In this document: positions 7,417 through 17,200 of the stretch, piece after piece
Position numbering within the stretch: the first letter of the stretch is position 1
How the letters are laid out: every line of letters begins with the position of its first letter
Source of the DNA: Seongchinamella sediminis
GTDB taxonomy: Bacteria; Pseudomonadota; Gammaproteobacteria; Pseudomonadales; Halieaceae
Reading direction: 5' to 3'
DNA length: 64,000 bases
NCBI RefSeq assembly: GCF_003457605.1
Contig: NZ_QRAN01000009.1
Location: 117,995 to 181,994, forward strand
Translations under genes and position numbers: made by a program
Notes under the pieces: model-generated
The model's database searches: none
Seen by the model: the letters and a program-made list of their open reading frames with translations, nothing else
Told to the model about the DNA's origin: nothing

Positions 7417-9708
7417 ATGTCCAGAACCAGCACCACTGTATTTGATCATGGGGTTTTGCACCGCCCCTGGCTATTGTTTTTCGCCGTCGTGCCCGTGCTC
7501 GCAAGCGCCCAGGAGAGCACGAGAGTCCCCCTTGCCGCCATCGAGGAGGTTGTGGTAACCGCGCAGAAAAAAACCGAGTCCCTCCAGGACACGCCCATTT
7601 CCATTGCCGCTTTCGGCGAGGATACCCTGGTCGAGATTGGCGCCTTTGGTGCCACCGCCATCGGTGAATACACCCCCAATGTGGATGTTTATCCCACGCT
7701 GGGCAGCAGTAATAACATTACGATTAACATTCGCGGCCTGGGCACTGCCGAGCCCTCGCTGAGCATCGACCCCAAGACCGGCATTTATCTCGATGGTGTC
7801 TACATCGCCCGCAATGCCGGCGCCGTGTTCGACATTGTTGACCTGGAACGCATTGAAGTTCTGCGCGGACCGCAGGGCACCCTGTGGGGTAAAAACACCA
7901 CCGGTGGCGCCCTGCAGATTATCACCAAAGCGCCCACTGGTGAGTTCGGTTTCAAGCAATTCCTGTCCGCGGCCAACGATGGCTATTTTCGCTCCTTGAC
8001 CACGGTTGATACGCCCAGTACGGCCGGCATCAGCGCCAAACTCAGCTACATGTTCAGGCAGTACGACGGCTTTGCCCGGAATACCCATCAGTCTGGCGAG
8101 GAAGAGCTTGGCAGCGAGGATGTGGAGGCCGCTCGTCTCGCCATCGCCTGGGACATCAGCGATACATTCGGCCTGGTCTATCGCTACGACCAAACGGACA
8201 GCGATGCAGTGCCCAAGCCGCTACAGGTCACCGACGTCGGCCCGGGCGCTGCTGTTGGCGCAATTTTCGATTTGGCCAGCGGCGACCTCATCATCGGCAG
8301 CCCGCTGGGCGATCTCGCGGCAATTGCCGAGGGCAACAAGCGCCTGGACCGGTTCAACCTGGACTTCCAGGGGACAGAGTACGTGACTATCAAAGGTCAC
8401 AACCTCACTTTCACTGCCGACCTGGGCGACAGCGAACTGAAATCCATTACCGCGCACCGGGAGTATGATTCTGACTTTTCGGAGGGCAATGACCTCGATG
8501 GCGGCGCGTGGCGCGGATTCTCCACTGGCAGTGGAGAAACGGTTGCAACGCCGATCTTCCATTACACCAACGAAAAGTCCCAGCGCCAGTTTTCACAGGA
8601 GTTTCAGCTTGTCGGCAGTGCGTTTGCCCAGAAACTCGACTATGTCACCGGTATTTTCTACTTCGAGGAAGCGGGAAAGGAAGAGAATCCCTGGAACACC
8701 ACCACCTATTTGCCCGATTCACCGGTGCTCCTACGGGGTATTCCCATGGGCAGTTGGTATGAAACCGACAACAGTTCGCTTGCCGTGTACGGCCAGTTCT
8801 CATTCTACCTTGACGATCAATGGACGCTGACCCTGGGTGGCCGCTACACCGAGGATCGCAAGGAAATCAAAGTGCTCAGGGAGGACCCGAGGCTCACCTC
8901 CGACCATTCCGCATCGGCCCGGTGGAACAAGTTCACCCCCAGCATTACTGCCGCCTATCAGGCTACCGATGATCTGAACTTCTATGCCCGGATATCTGAA
9001 GGCTATAACGCCGGTGTTTTTAACCCGGGAGCGATCAACCCCGTCGATCCGGAGGACTTCAGTGTATTTGACCAACCTGCTGACGAAGAGGAAACCCTGG
9101 CTTACGAGATCGGCATGAAGTCTGAATGGTTTGACAACCGACTGCGCCTCAATGCGGCGATTTTCTATAACGATAACCAGAACCTGCAGGTCACCGATTT
9201 TATCAACGGTGTAAGAACCACCATCAATTCAGGCGAGTCCACCACCGAGGGGGTCGAGATTGATCTCCAGGCCATCCCCCTGCCGGGACTGGTGATCGAC
9301 GCCGGTTATGGCTATGTACAGGGAAGCTACGATATCGGTGAGGAGCTGGTGGATGACGGCAACGGGCGCGGCACTGGCCGGCTCGGTGTCTCCTACAGCA
9401 CACCGGTCATGAGTCTCGCCCTGCTGAGCGCGCGTATCGACACGACGTATTCGGGAAAATCCTACTACCTGGCATCCAGCCCCGTTGCGGTGGGAGAGTC
9501 CTATACCTTGCTCAATGCCCGCGTCACCCTGTCAGACCTGGAGTTCCTCGCTGGCAGAGTGTCAATGTCGCTGTGGGGTAAAAACCTCGAGGACAGGGAA
9601 TACCGCATTCATGGCACTGACTTTGGTATGGAGGAAGGGTTTGGTTACTCCGGTCATGTTTTCGGCGACCCCCGAAGTATTGGCCTTGACCTGCAGTACG
9701 AATACTGA
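7417..9708 (+). CDS. TonB-dependent receptor
   Basis: A 763-aa outer-membrane receptor. An ATG exists at 7405, but only the ATG at 7417 has a ribosome-binding site (TGAGG, 6 nt upstream). The signal peptide is short, with a hydrophobic run at about residues 18-29 and cleavage after ASA near 31. A TonB box IEEVVVTAQ spans 42-50. The plug carries the LRGPQGTLWGKNTTGGAL motif and the barrel ends in aromatic Y. It belongs to the same broad family as the receptor at 125-2578 but is clearly a different paralog. The serine hydrolase 52 bp downstream suggests the imported ligand is an ester, lactone or amide. Confidence 0.93.
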   Translation: MSRTSTTVFDHGVLHRPWLLFFAVVPVLASAQESTRVPLAAIEEVVVTAQKKTESLQDTPISIAAFGEDTLVEIGAFGATAIGEYTPNVDVYPTLGSSNNITINIRGLGTAEPSLSIDPKTGIYLDGVYIARNAGAVFDIVDLERIEVLRGPQGTLWGKNTTGGALQIITKAPTGEFGFKQFLSAANDGYFRSLTTVDTPSTAGISAKLSYMFRQYDGFARNTHQSGEEELGSEDVEAARLAIAWDISDTFGLVYRYDQTDSDAVPKPLQVTDVGPGAAVGAIFDLASGDLIIGSPLGDLAAIAEGNKRLDRFNLDFQGTEYVTIKGHNLTFTADLGDSELKSITAHREYDSDFSEGNDLDGGAWRGFSTGSGETVATPIFHYTNEKSQRQFSQEFQLVGSAFAQKLDYVTGIFYFEEAGKEENPWNTTTYLPDSPVLLRGIPMGSWYETDNSSLAVYGQFSFYLDDQWTLTLGGRYTEDRKEIKVLREDPRLTSDHSASARWNKFTPSITAAYQATDDLNFYARISEGYNAGVFNPGAINPVDPEDFSVFDQPADEEETLAYEIGMKSEWFDNRLRLNAAIFYNDNQNLQVTDFINGVRTTINSGESTTEGVEIDLQAIPLPGLVIDAGYGYVQGSYDIGEELVDDGNGRGTGRLGVSYSTPVMSLALLSARIDTTYSGKSYYLASSPVAVGESYTLLNARVTLSDLEFLAGRVSMSLWGKNLEDREYRIHGTDFGMEEGFGYSGHVFGDPRSIGLDLQYEY

Positions 9709-9760
9709 GGCCTGCTGGCAACACAGGCCATCGCAACTGGATTAACGAGCGGAGAAAGAC

Positions 9761-10996
9761 ATGTCGACCAGACACCTGCTGAAGACTGTGGCGCTGATAG
9801 TGGCTGCCGCTATTGTCGCCGCCTGCAGTACGGAGCGGGCCTTTACCATCACCGGTGGCGCTGCTGCCGATTGCAGCGAGAACACGGGATTCGACGCCTT
9901 ATTCGCGCCTAAATGCCGCTTCGAAAACTTCCGTAATTTCGATCGTTTCGGCCCTACCACGGTAATCGAGGCCGCGACCAGGGCAGAGCCACTTCCCACT
10001 GATATCAATGAGATACAGTTCTCCCATTCCTACCTCGGCGAAGAGCTGACGCTCGGCCGGTTTCTGGAGCAAACGGCAAGCAGTGGCTTCATCGTTGTCA
10101 AAGATGGCACGGTAATAGACGAGCGCTACTACCATGGCAACCGCCCCAGCGCCCCCAATGCCGGCTTTTCCATGACCAAATCGATCGTTTCGGCACTGGT
10201 CGGGGCGGCACTGGCCGACGGTGATATCAAGAGCATCGACGATGCGGTCACTGACTATGTGCCGGCCCTGACTTCACCAACCTTCTCGGGGGTGACCATC
10301 AAGCAGGTGCTGCAGATGTCCAGTGGTGTGAAGTTCAACGAGGACTACAGTGATCCCGGGTCAGATATCAACAAGATGAGCTACCTGGTGCAGCAAATGA
10401 GCTATGTCGACTACATCAACACCCTCGACAGGCAGCACCCACCCGGGTCGCATCATGTTTACGCCAGTATCAATACACATATTCTCGGGCTGGTTGTTGC
10501 CAATGCCACCGGCAAAACCCTGTCGACCTACCTGGCTGAAAAAATATGGGAGCCCCTCGGCATGCAGTATTCCGCCCGGTGGATGGTGGACAAGGACGGT
10601 TATGAATTACCCATGGGCGGCCTTGCCATTACCCTGCGTGACTGGGCACGCTTTGGTCAACTGTATGCCAACAGAGGCGAGTGGCAGGGCCGGCAGATTC
10701 TGCCTGCCCCTTGGGTCGATGAGTCGACACAGCCCACCGAGGCGCATTTGCTGCCGGGGAAAAGGCAGAATTCTCAACATGACTTTGGCTACCAGTATCA
10801 GTGGTGGACGCCCGTTGCGGCCGCCAGGGACTTCATGGCGCTGGGCATCTGGGGCCAGGTGATGTACATCAATCCCGAGCACAACACGGTCATCGTAAAA
10901 CTCAGCGCTGATCCACAGAGTTTTTCCGCGGACAGTGAGCACGAGATAGTCGCGTACCTGCAGGCCTTGAGTGCCGCGCTGGATAAGGAAAAGTAG
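9761..10996 (+). CDS. Serine hydrolase, class C beta-lactamase fold, lipoprotein
   Basis: A 411-aa member of the beta-lactamase/esterase EstB/DAP-peptidase superfamily. The N-terminus is a lipoprotein signal with Cys22 in IVAACST, so it should be anchored in a membrane facing the periplasm. The SxxK motif is S137-M-T-K140, in GFSMTKSIVSALVG, and the Tyr motif is probably Y234-A-S. The fold is used by esterases, amidases and penicillin-binding proteins, so the substrate is open. A GGAG ribosome-binding site precedes the ATG by 6 nt. It is co-directional with the receptor and probably shares its TetR control. Confidence 0.88.
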   Translation: MSTRHLLKTVALIVAAAIVAACSTERAFTITGGAAADCSENTGFDALFAPKCRFENFRNFDRFGPTTVIEAATRAEPLPTDINEIQFSHSYLGEELTLGRFLEQTASSGFIVVKDGTVIDERYYHGNRPSAPNAGFSMTKSIVSALVGAALADGDIKSIDDAVTDYVPALTSPTFSGVTIKQVLQMSSGVKFNEDYSDPGSDINKMSYLVQQMSYVDYINTLDRQHPPGSHHVYASINTHILGLVVANATGKTLSTYLAEKIWEPLGMQYSARWMVDKDGYELPMGGLAITLRDWARFGQLYANRGEWQGRQILPAPWVDESTQPTEAHLLPGKRQNSQHDFGYQYQWWTPVAAARDFMALGIWGQVMYINPEHNTVIVKLSADPQSFSADSEHEIVAYLQALSAALDKEK

Positions 10997-11041
10997 CGTC
11001 TTCAGCTGAAAAGCCACGGACCGACTCAACCCACAGATGAG

Positions 11042-11061
11042 AGCGGGCAATAAAGCCCGCT
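11042..11061 (+). terminator. Hairpin after the serine hydrolase
   Basis: AGCGGGC and GCCCGCT form a 7-bp stem with the 6-nt loop AATAAA, 45 bp after the stop codon. Only TTCC follows, so termination strength is doubtful. Confidence 0.4.
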
Positions 11062-11126
11062 TCCATCGGCTACCGAGTGCCGGACGGAGCCAGGGTAATT
11101 ACAATCAGGTCACTCTTCTCGTGCCC

Positions 11127-11151
11127 AAATAAAACCCCGCTTGTAGCGGGG
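11127..11151 (-). terminator. Intrinsic terminator of the PEP-CTERM-like gene
   Basis: On the minus strand a 7-bp CCCCGCT / AGCGGGG stem with a 3-nt loop is followed by TTTTATTT. It lies about 30 bp beyond the stop of the gene at 11181-11816. Confidence 0.75.
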
Positions 11152-11180
11152 CTTCGTAGTGGCCTTGAGAAAGCTACCAA

Positions 11181-11816
11181 TTAAACAGCCTTACGTAATC
11201 TCCTGGCCCCAAGGAGTCCCATGACACCAACGAGGATCCAAAGTGCCGTCAAGGGAACCGTTGGAACTGGAACGGCTGGTGTGGGCGGTGCGGCCGGTCC
11301 GGAGCCTACCGCAGTGACCTCGGAATACAGTGTAGAGTGACCACCTATTACGGTTGTAACCGGCGTGACTTCTGGAAGAATAATATCCGCATCGGTCGCG
11401 GCATCCATGGTCAGCGTGCCATTGATAGTAATTACGTCGCCTGTGCTCAGAGTCCCGACGGGAAGAGCGAAAAGAAAGGAAACATCTTCCGGCGTCCAGG
11501 GAGACTGGAAACCAGGCCTGTACTGCCAACCGTTCCACCAGTCCAGATTCACCGCGGGGCCACCGTTGACAGACATCGTTGCAGAACCTGAGATACGAGA
11601 GCCATCGGATACCGACCCTCCCCCTGGTAAAAATACATCGAGATACGCGACATAGAGGATATTCTGGGACTGATCGGCAGTCAGGGTGTAAGTTTCGTTC
11701 ACCACTTCCATGGTGACCTCATCCCCATTCTGGCTGAAAGTTACTGCTGCGTTAGCAAGCCCCGACCAAAACCCCAAGGCTGCAATCAATGCAGCCAGCA
11801 TCGTTTTACTGATCAT
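11181..11816 (-). CDS. Secreted protein with PEP-CTERM/IPTL-like sorting tail
   Basis: A 211-aa exported protein. It has an N-terminal signal peptide (about residues 1-23, cleavage after ANA), a beta-rich, Ser/Thr/Gly-rich middle with no recognised domain, and a C-terminal tripartite tail. The tail has a proline-rich linker PTPAVPVPTVPL, a hydrophobic span at about residues 185-205 and the basic end RRLRKA. The tail fits the exosortase-recognised class (PEP-CTERM or the IPTL/VPTL variant cleaved by XrtH-type enzymes). No exosortase is in this window. The function of the body of the protein is unknown; exopolysaccharide- or biofilm-associated surface proteins are the known context. Confidence 0.75.
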   Translation of the reverse strand: MISKTMLAALIAALGFWSGLANAAVTFSQNGDEVTMEVVNETYTLTADQSQNILYVAYLDVFLPGGGSVSDGSRISGSATMSVNGGPAVNLDWWNGWQYRPGFQSPWTPEDVSFLFALPVGTLSTGDVITINGTLTMDAATDADIILPEVTPVTTVIGGHSTLYSEVTAVGSGPAAPPTPAVPVPTVPLTALWILVGVMGLLGARRLRKAV

Positions 11817-12207
11817 AAAAATTTCCCCTTCTTATAGATTGAAATAAATGTTATCGGCTGACGCTAAATCATCGCGGCTTCCTTTTCAAGATGTAATAGT
11901 CCACTAACCCGCAAGCGCGAGCCCCGTTCCCGCTGTTGAAAATCAGCATCTGACAGATGCAGTAAGTGCTGAGGCCGGCGCACCGGCCTCACCCGGTTGA
12001 CCTCGAGGCCGCGCGATCCACTCGGCGCTGCCGCAGGCGGCTCGGTAAACGGACAGATTATCGGCAACCCAGCCAGCACCCGCCGGGTTTTACCACCGTC
12101 TCGCCTTCGATAGGGTTTCCATTCGCTGCGGGAAACCGGCCCTTGCTTTATCTGTGTCCGCCGGCCAGAATAAAGCAATTACTCACTTTCTTTTTGCTGT
12201 AAGCCCT
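11817..12207. other. Long intergenic region with two inverted repeats
   Basis: No gene is supported; a 104-codon minus-strand frame here has an arbitrary, Arg/Pro-rich composition. A 15-bp inverted repeat GCATCTG-A-CAGATGC lies at 11946-11960, suited to a dimeric regulator. A strong hairpin GAGGCCGG-CGCA-CCGGCCTC lies at 11971-11990 with no T-run. These sit between the surface protein gene and the divergently read TetR gene. Confidence 0.45.
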
Positions 12208-12846
12208 ATGGCCATCTCGTCCACACCCGCGAAGCGCGCTTACCAGCGCACTGAATTGCGTCAGTCGGCTACCATCGAAGCCGTGATCCAGCTGAGTGCC
12301 GAGCAGGACCCGGCCACGCTCACTACCGCCCGCATTGCGAATAAAGTGGGTCTTTCGCAGGGCGCCCTGTTCAAGCACTTCCCCAACAAGAGCAGGCTGT
12401 GGGAGTCCGTGGCTGCCTGGGTGTCGCAACAGCTCACGCGACAGGTCTTCAGCGTTGCGGACCAGCATGCACATGCAGATCAGGCACTGGAGGCCATGTT
12501 CCTGGCCCACGTGGGATTTGTCGTCCGGCACCCGGGGATTCCGCGCCTGATACTCGGCGAGTTGCAGAAGCCCGACAACGGTCCCGCCAAGCACATCATC
12601 CGCAACATGCTGGCAGCTTATCGCCAGAAAGTGATCGGTTTGCTGGACCAGGGCATGACAGGTGGGCGGATAGCCGCCGGTATCGACACTGAAGCGGCGG
12701 CAGTGTTGTACCTCGGAGCGATCCAGGGGCTGGTCATCCAGGCTATGGTCCATGGCGAGATGAGCAGCCTTGAGCAGATGGCGCCCCGCGTTTTCAGACT
12801 CTACAGCGCCAGTTTCCAGGAGTTGCCTGATGACCCGGAAAAATAA
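12208..12846 (+). CDS. TetR-family regulator of the adjacent RND pump
   Basis: A 212-aa TetR-type protein: the helix-turn-helix TTARIANKVGLSQGALFKHF lies at about residues 43-62, followed by PNKSRLW, and a helical C-terminal domain carries no recognised ligand motif. A GTG at 12154 extends the frame, but the ATG at 12208 is a more normal start just before the basic N-terminal helix. The last 17 bp overlap the adaptor gene. Regulator, adaptor and permease therefore form one transcription unit, so it presumably acts as local repressor responding to a pump substrate. Confidence 0.88.
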   Translation: MAISSTPAKRAYQRTELRQSATIEAVIQLSAEQDPATLTTARIANKVGLSQGALFKHFPNKSRLWESVAAWVSQQLTRQVFSVADQHAHADQALEAMFLAHVGFVVRHPGIPRLILGELQKPDNGPAKHIIRNMLAAYRQKVIGLLDQGMTGGRIAAGIDTEAAAVLYLGAIQGLVIQAMVHGEMSSLEQMAPRVFRLYSASFQELPDDPEK

Positions 12847-14203
12847 ACTGATGCTGGCTATTGCCCTGGTAACAGGCATCGCCTTTGTGGTGCTGATGGT
12901 CAAGTTCAGGCAGGCGCCTGAACGCTCGCAGGCCCCACCGTCGGCAATCCCGGTGCGGATCCTGCAAATCAGCCCCCAGGTGTTTCACACCGAAGCACAC
13001 GGTTACGGTCAGGTTATGCCAGCGCAAAGCTGGAACGCCGTGGCCAATGTGGGGGGGCGGATCATCTGGAAACACCCGGAACTGGAGAGTGGCAGCCTGG
13101 TCCCCGCAGGTACCCGCCTGCTCGAGATCGACCCTGGCCGTTACCAACTGGCGCTAGACTCCACCATGGCCGACCTGGCCGGGATCGAAGCCGAACGGCG
13201 CCAGCTCGAGCAGGAAGAACACAATACGCGCGAGCTGCTGCAACTGGAAGAAAGCCGGCTGGCACTGGCCAGCCGGGAACTGGAGCGGGCAAAAACCCTG
13301 TCCGGACAGGGTGCCCTGTCGCAAACCCGGCTGGATGAACAACAGCGTGCCACCCTGCAACAGCAACACGCGGTACAGAGCCTGCAAAACCAGCTCAGGC
13401 TTATCCCCTTGCGACGGGAGACCCTGGCGGCGCGCAAGACTCGCCTGGAAACCGTTTTGGCCTCCGCCCAGGAAGACCTAAAGGATACCCGTTTCGAGGC
13501 GCCCTGGAACATGCGCATTCACCAGGCCAAGGTCGACACTGGCCAGCATGTCAGCCCCGGCCAGACACTTTTCGTTGCCGACAACATCAGCCGCGCCGAA
13601 GCGACAGTACAGCTGGAAGTTGCGGAACTGCGGCGAGTGCTGTCACAGCTTACTGACACGGACCGGCCGGCACCCGCTAACCGGCCCGCCGGGGATTTCA
13701 CCGACTTCCACCGCACACTGCCGCTGCACCAGCTGGAAGTCTGGGTTACCCCCACCAGCATGCCAGATACTCGCTGGTCTGGCAGGCTCACCCGGGTAAC
13801 CAGCAGCCTGGATTCCACCACCCGCACCGTTCAGGCGGTCATCTCGGTTGAAGAGCCCTATCGCAATGCTCGCCCGCCGGCCCGGCCCCCGCTGGTCCGC
13901 AACATGTTCGTTCAGGCCACCCTCAGCGCCCCAACACCGAAGCCCGTGATCGCGGTTCCGGTCAGCGCGGTACACCAGGGTGTGGTGTACCTGGTGAGCG
14001 ATGATGCCCGCCTGCAGCGCCAGCCAGTTACCCTCGCCTGGCAACAGGGTGATGTGGCGATCATTGCCGACGGGCTCGCAGCCGGTGACCGCCTGATTCT
14101 GGATGACCTCGTGCCCGCCATTGACGGCACTCCCCTGGCCCCGCACGTGGAAGAACCGGCCAGCATGGCCGCGCGACAGCCGGGCGCGGAAAAGCAACCA
14201 TGA
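12830..14203 (+). CDS. RND efflux periplasmic adaptor (HlyD/MFP family)
   Basis: A 457-aa membrane fusion protein. The ATG at 12830 follows an AGGAG ribosome-binding site by 8 nt and gives an N-terminal membrane anchor (LMLAIALVTGIAFVVLMV). A biotinyl/lipoyl-like half, then a long alpha-hairpin of Gln/Glu/Leu/Arg-rich coiled coil at about residues 110-200, then the second lipoyl half (DTGQHVSPGQ) and beta-barrel domains follow in order. It links the inner-membrane pump to an outer-membrane channel. The stop overlaps the permease start (ATGA). The outer-membrane channel is not encoded nearby. Confidence 0.92.
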   Translation: MTRKNKLMLAIALVTGIAFVVLMVKFRQAPERSQAPPSAIPVRILQISPQVFHTEAHGYGQVMPAQSWNAVANVGGRIIWKHPELESGSLVPAGTRLLEIDPGRYQLALDSTMADLAGIEAERRQLEQEEHNTRELLQLEESRLALASRELERAKTLSGQGALSQTRLDEQQRATLQQQHAVQSLQNQLRLIPLRRETLAARKTRLETVLASAQEDLKDTRFEAPWNMRIHQAKVDTGQHVSPGQTLFVADNISRAEATVQLEVAELRRVLSQLTDTDRPAPANRPAGDFTDFHRTLPLHQLEVWVTPTSMPDTRWSGRLTRVTSSLDSTTRTVQAVISVEEPYRNARPPARPPLVRNMFVQATLSAPTPKPVIAVPVSAVHQGVVYLVSDDARLQRQPVTLAWQQGDVAIIADGLAAGDRLILDDLVPAIDGTPLAPHVEEPASMAARQPGAEKQP

Positions 14204-17200
14204 TCCGCTGGTTTGCCGGCCATCCCACCGCGGGCAACCTGCTGCTGATCCTGATTCTGGCCGCGGGATTGTTCGCCGCGCCGGTCCTGGTGCGGGAAAC
14301 GTTCCCGGATTATCTGCCACCCGAAGTCAGCGTGACCATGGAGTACCGTGGCGCCACGGCAGCAGACGTGGAAGAAGCCATCTGCCAGCGACTGGGAGAA
14401 GCCCTGCAACGGGTGGACTATCTGCGAGAAATGTCCTGTACCGCGAGAGACAACCAGGCCAGCAGCATAGCCAGCATGGAAGCCGGCGGCGACATTGGCC
14501 GGTTTCTGGACGACATTCGCACCGAAATCGAAGCCCTGACAGACCTGCCGGAAGAAGCCGAAGAACCGATTATCCGTGAGCTCTATCGCACCGATCTGGT
14601 CGCAGCCATTGCCGTTACCGGCCGTATGAGCTTCGCCCACCTGGAAAGCTACACCAGACAACTGGAAGACCATCTGTTCGCCATTGATGGCGTCGCAGAT
14701 GTGGTGCCGGTGGGGCTTTCGCAGCGCCAGTGGCAGGTGACCCTGTCCCGGGACCTGTTGCGCCAGTACGGGATGGGGGTACGAGATATTGCCCGGGCTA
14801 TTGGCAGCCAGAATGTCGACATGCCACTGGGTACACTGGAAACCCGCAGCCAGGATATCCAGTTGCGCTTTGTGGACGAACGTCGCTCGCTGCAGGCACT
14901 GGCCAACCTGCCCGTGCTGGGAGGCAAGGCGGGGGCCGTACTGACCCTGGGGGACATTGCCACCCTGACGGAAATCCATGAACGGCGCGAGGAGCGGGTC
15001 GAGTTCAACGGGCAGCGCGCCATCATACTGGAGGTGCACAAGAACAGGGGCGAAGACGCCCTGCGGGTCATGGATGCACTGCGCACCTTCATCGCCGGAG
15101 AAGCAGCCCGGCGGCACGGCATGGTCAATCTGAAGATCACCCAGGATATGACCTCCATCGTCAAGGACCGCCTGCAAATGCTGGTCGGCAATGGCATTAC
15201 CGGCCTGCTGCTGGTGGGCCTGGTGATGGCCCTGTTCTTCAGGCCCGGATTGGCGTTCTGGGCGCTGTTCGGTTTGCCCGCGGCATTTGCCGGTGCTTTC
15301 GTGGTGATGGCCCTGACCGGCCTGTCCCTGAACATGATCACGCTGGTCGCGCTGCTGATGGCCATCGGCATCGTGATGGATGACTCCGTGGTGATCACCG
15401 AGAACATTGCCCGCCGGGCCGGCGAGGGCGGATCGCCTATGGCAGCTGCCAGCGCAGGGACCCTGGAGATTCTGCCCGGGGTGATGTCGTCGTTCCTGAC
15501 CACCGCCGCCGTATTCGTGCCACTGGCCTTCCTCGCCGGTGAACTGGGCTCGGTGCTGGAAGTTCTGCCGGTGGCGTTGATTGCCGCCCTGGCCGCCTCC
15601 CTGGTCGAAGCCTTCTGGATTCTGCCGCATCACCTGAAGGCGGGTCTGGGCAAAGGCGAGGACAAACCGCCATCGCGCTTTCGCGGGTGGTTCGACCGGG
15701 CATTCGCGGCCGCCCGTGAAAAGATCGGCCAGCTCGCCGACATGGCTATCCATTATCGCTATGCTGTACTGGCTGCCATGCTGATCATCCTGCTTGGCTC
15801 TGCAGGCATGCTTGCAGGGGGCCATGTACGCATGGAGGCCATGCCGGAAATCGACGGCGATGTACTCGAGGCCCGCTTGCTGATGCCCCAGGGCACCCCG
15901 CTGCACCGCACCCGGGAAGTCGCCGCACAGCTTACCGATGCAATGCTCAGGCTGGATGCCGAATACAGCCCGGAGCAGCCCGGCCAACGCGCTCTGGTGC
16001 GCAATATCCAGACCCGCTTCAATCAACACAGCGGCGTTGGCGAGAAAGGTGCCCATGTCGCCACCGTGATGGCTGACCTGCTCACCGCGGAGCATCGCAG
16101 CATCGACCTCGCGACGCTCACCGACCGCTGGTACCAGGAAGTTGGCGACATCCCCGGGCTGATTGCGCTGAACATCCAGGAGCCGGGCTTTGGCCCCGCG
16201 GGCATCCCCATCGAGATCCGTATCCAGGGCGAGGACCTCGATCAGCTGAAACAGGCGGCCCGCTATCTGGGCGGCGAAATAGCTTCCTACACTGGTACGT
16301 TCAACGTACTCGACGACCTGCGCCCCGGTAACCCCCAGCGCACCCTTAAACTGAAGGACAGTGCGCTGGCCCTGGGCCTGACTGCCAGCGACGTCGGCAG
16401 CCAGATCCGCACCGGGCTGCTGGGGGATATCGTGGACAGCGTGCAGCTCGGCGACCAGCACATCGAGATTCTGGTGCGCCAGAGCAGTGCCGAACGCAGC
16501 ACCCTGGCGTTTCTGGAAGACACGGTGATTAGCGCCAGGGACGGGCAGATGATCCCGCTGAGAGAAGTCGCCAATATCATCGAAGAGCGTCACTGGGCCC
16601 AGGTTACACGCATTGACGGCCGGCGTACCGTCACCGTATCGGCAGATGTAAATGGCCGGGTCAGCAACGCCGACGCCATTGTGACTGATTTGCAGCAACG
16701 CGTGTTTCCGACGCTTGCTGAACAGTGGCCCGCGCTCCGCCTGCAGGTGGAAGGACAGACTGCCCGCTCCCGGGAAACCGGCCAGTCCATTGCCCGGGGC
16801 CTGCTGATCGGGCTGCTGGGTATCTTCCTGATCCTGTCGTTCCAGTTCCGCAGCTATCTGGAGCCGCTCATCGTCATGCTGTCGATTCCGGTGGCATTCA
16901 TGGGCGCGGTCTGGGGGCACCTGCTGATGGGCTACAACCTGTCCATGCCTTCACTGATTGGAGCAGCGTCACTGGCCGGAATTGTGGTGAACAACGCCAT
17001 CCTGCTGGTGCAGTTCATCAAGGATTACCGTGAACAGGGCATGACAGCTGCCAAAGCCGCTGGCGCTGCGAGCCGGAACCGCTTCCGGGCGATCCTGATC
17101 ACCACCAGCACCACCGTGGCCGGACTGCTGCCCCTGCTGGCGGAGACCAGCACCCAGGCCATGGCAGTGATACCCATGGTGATCTCCGTGGTTTTCGGGC

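Noticed and set aside
11864..12178. 104-codon minus-strand frame in the gap before the second TetR gene
   Set aside because: Arg/Pro/Gly-rich translation with no ribosome-binding site or similarity; spans the inverted repeats.
13912..16920. Long open frame antisense to the first RND permease
   Set aside because: It is a shadow of the permease in high-GC DNA; composition is His/Gly/Gln-rich without any domain, and the plus-strand gene has clear motifs.
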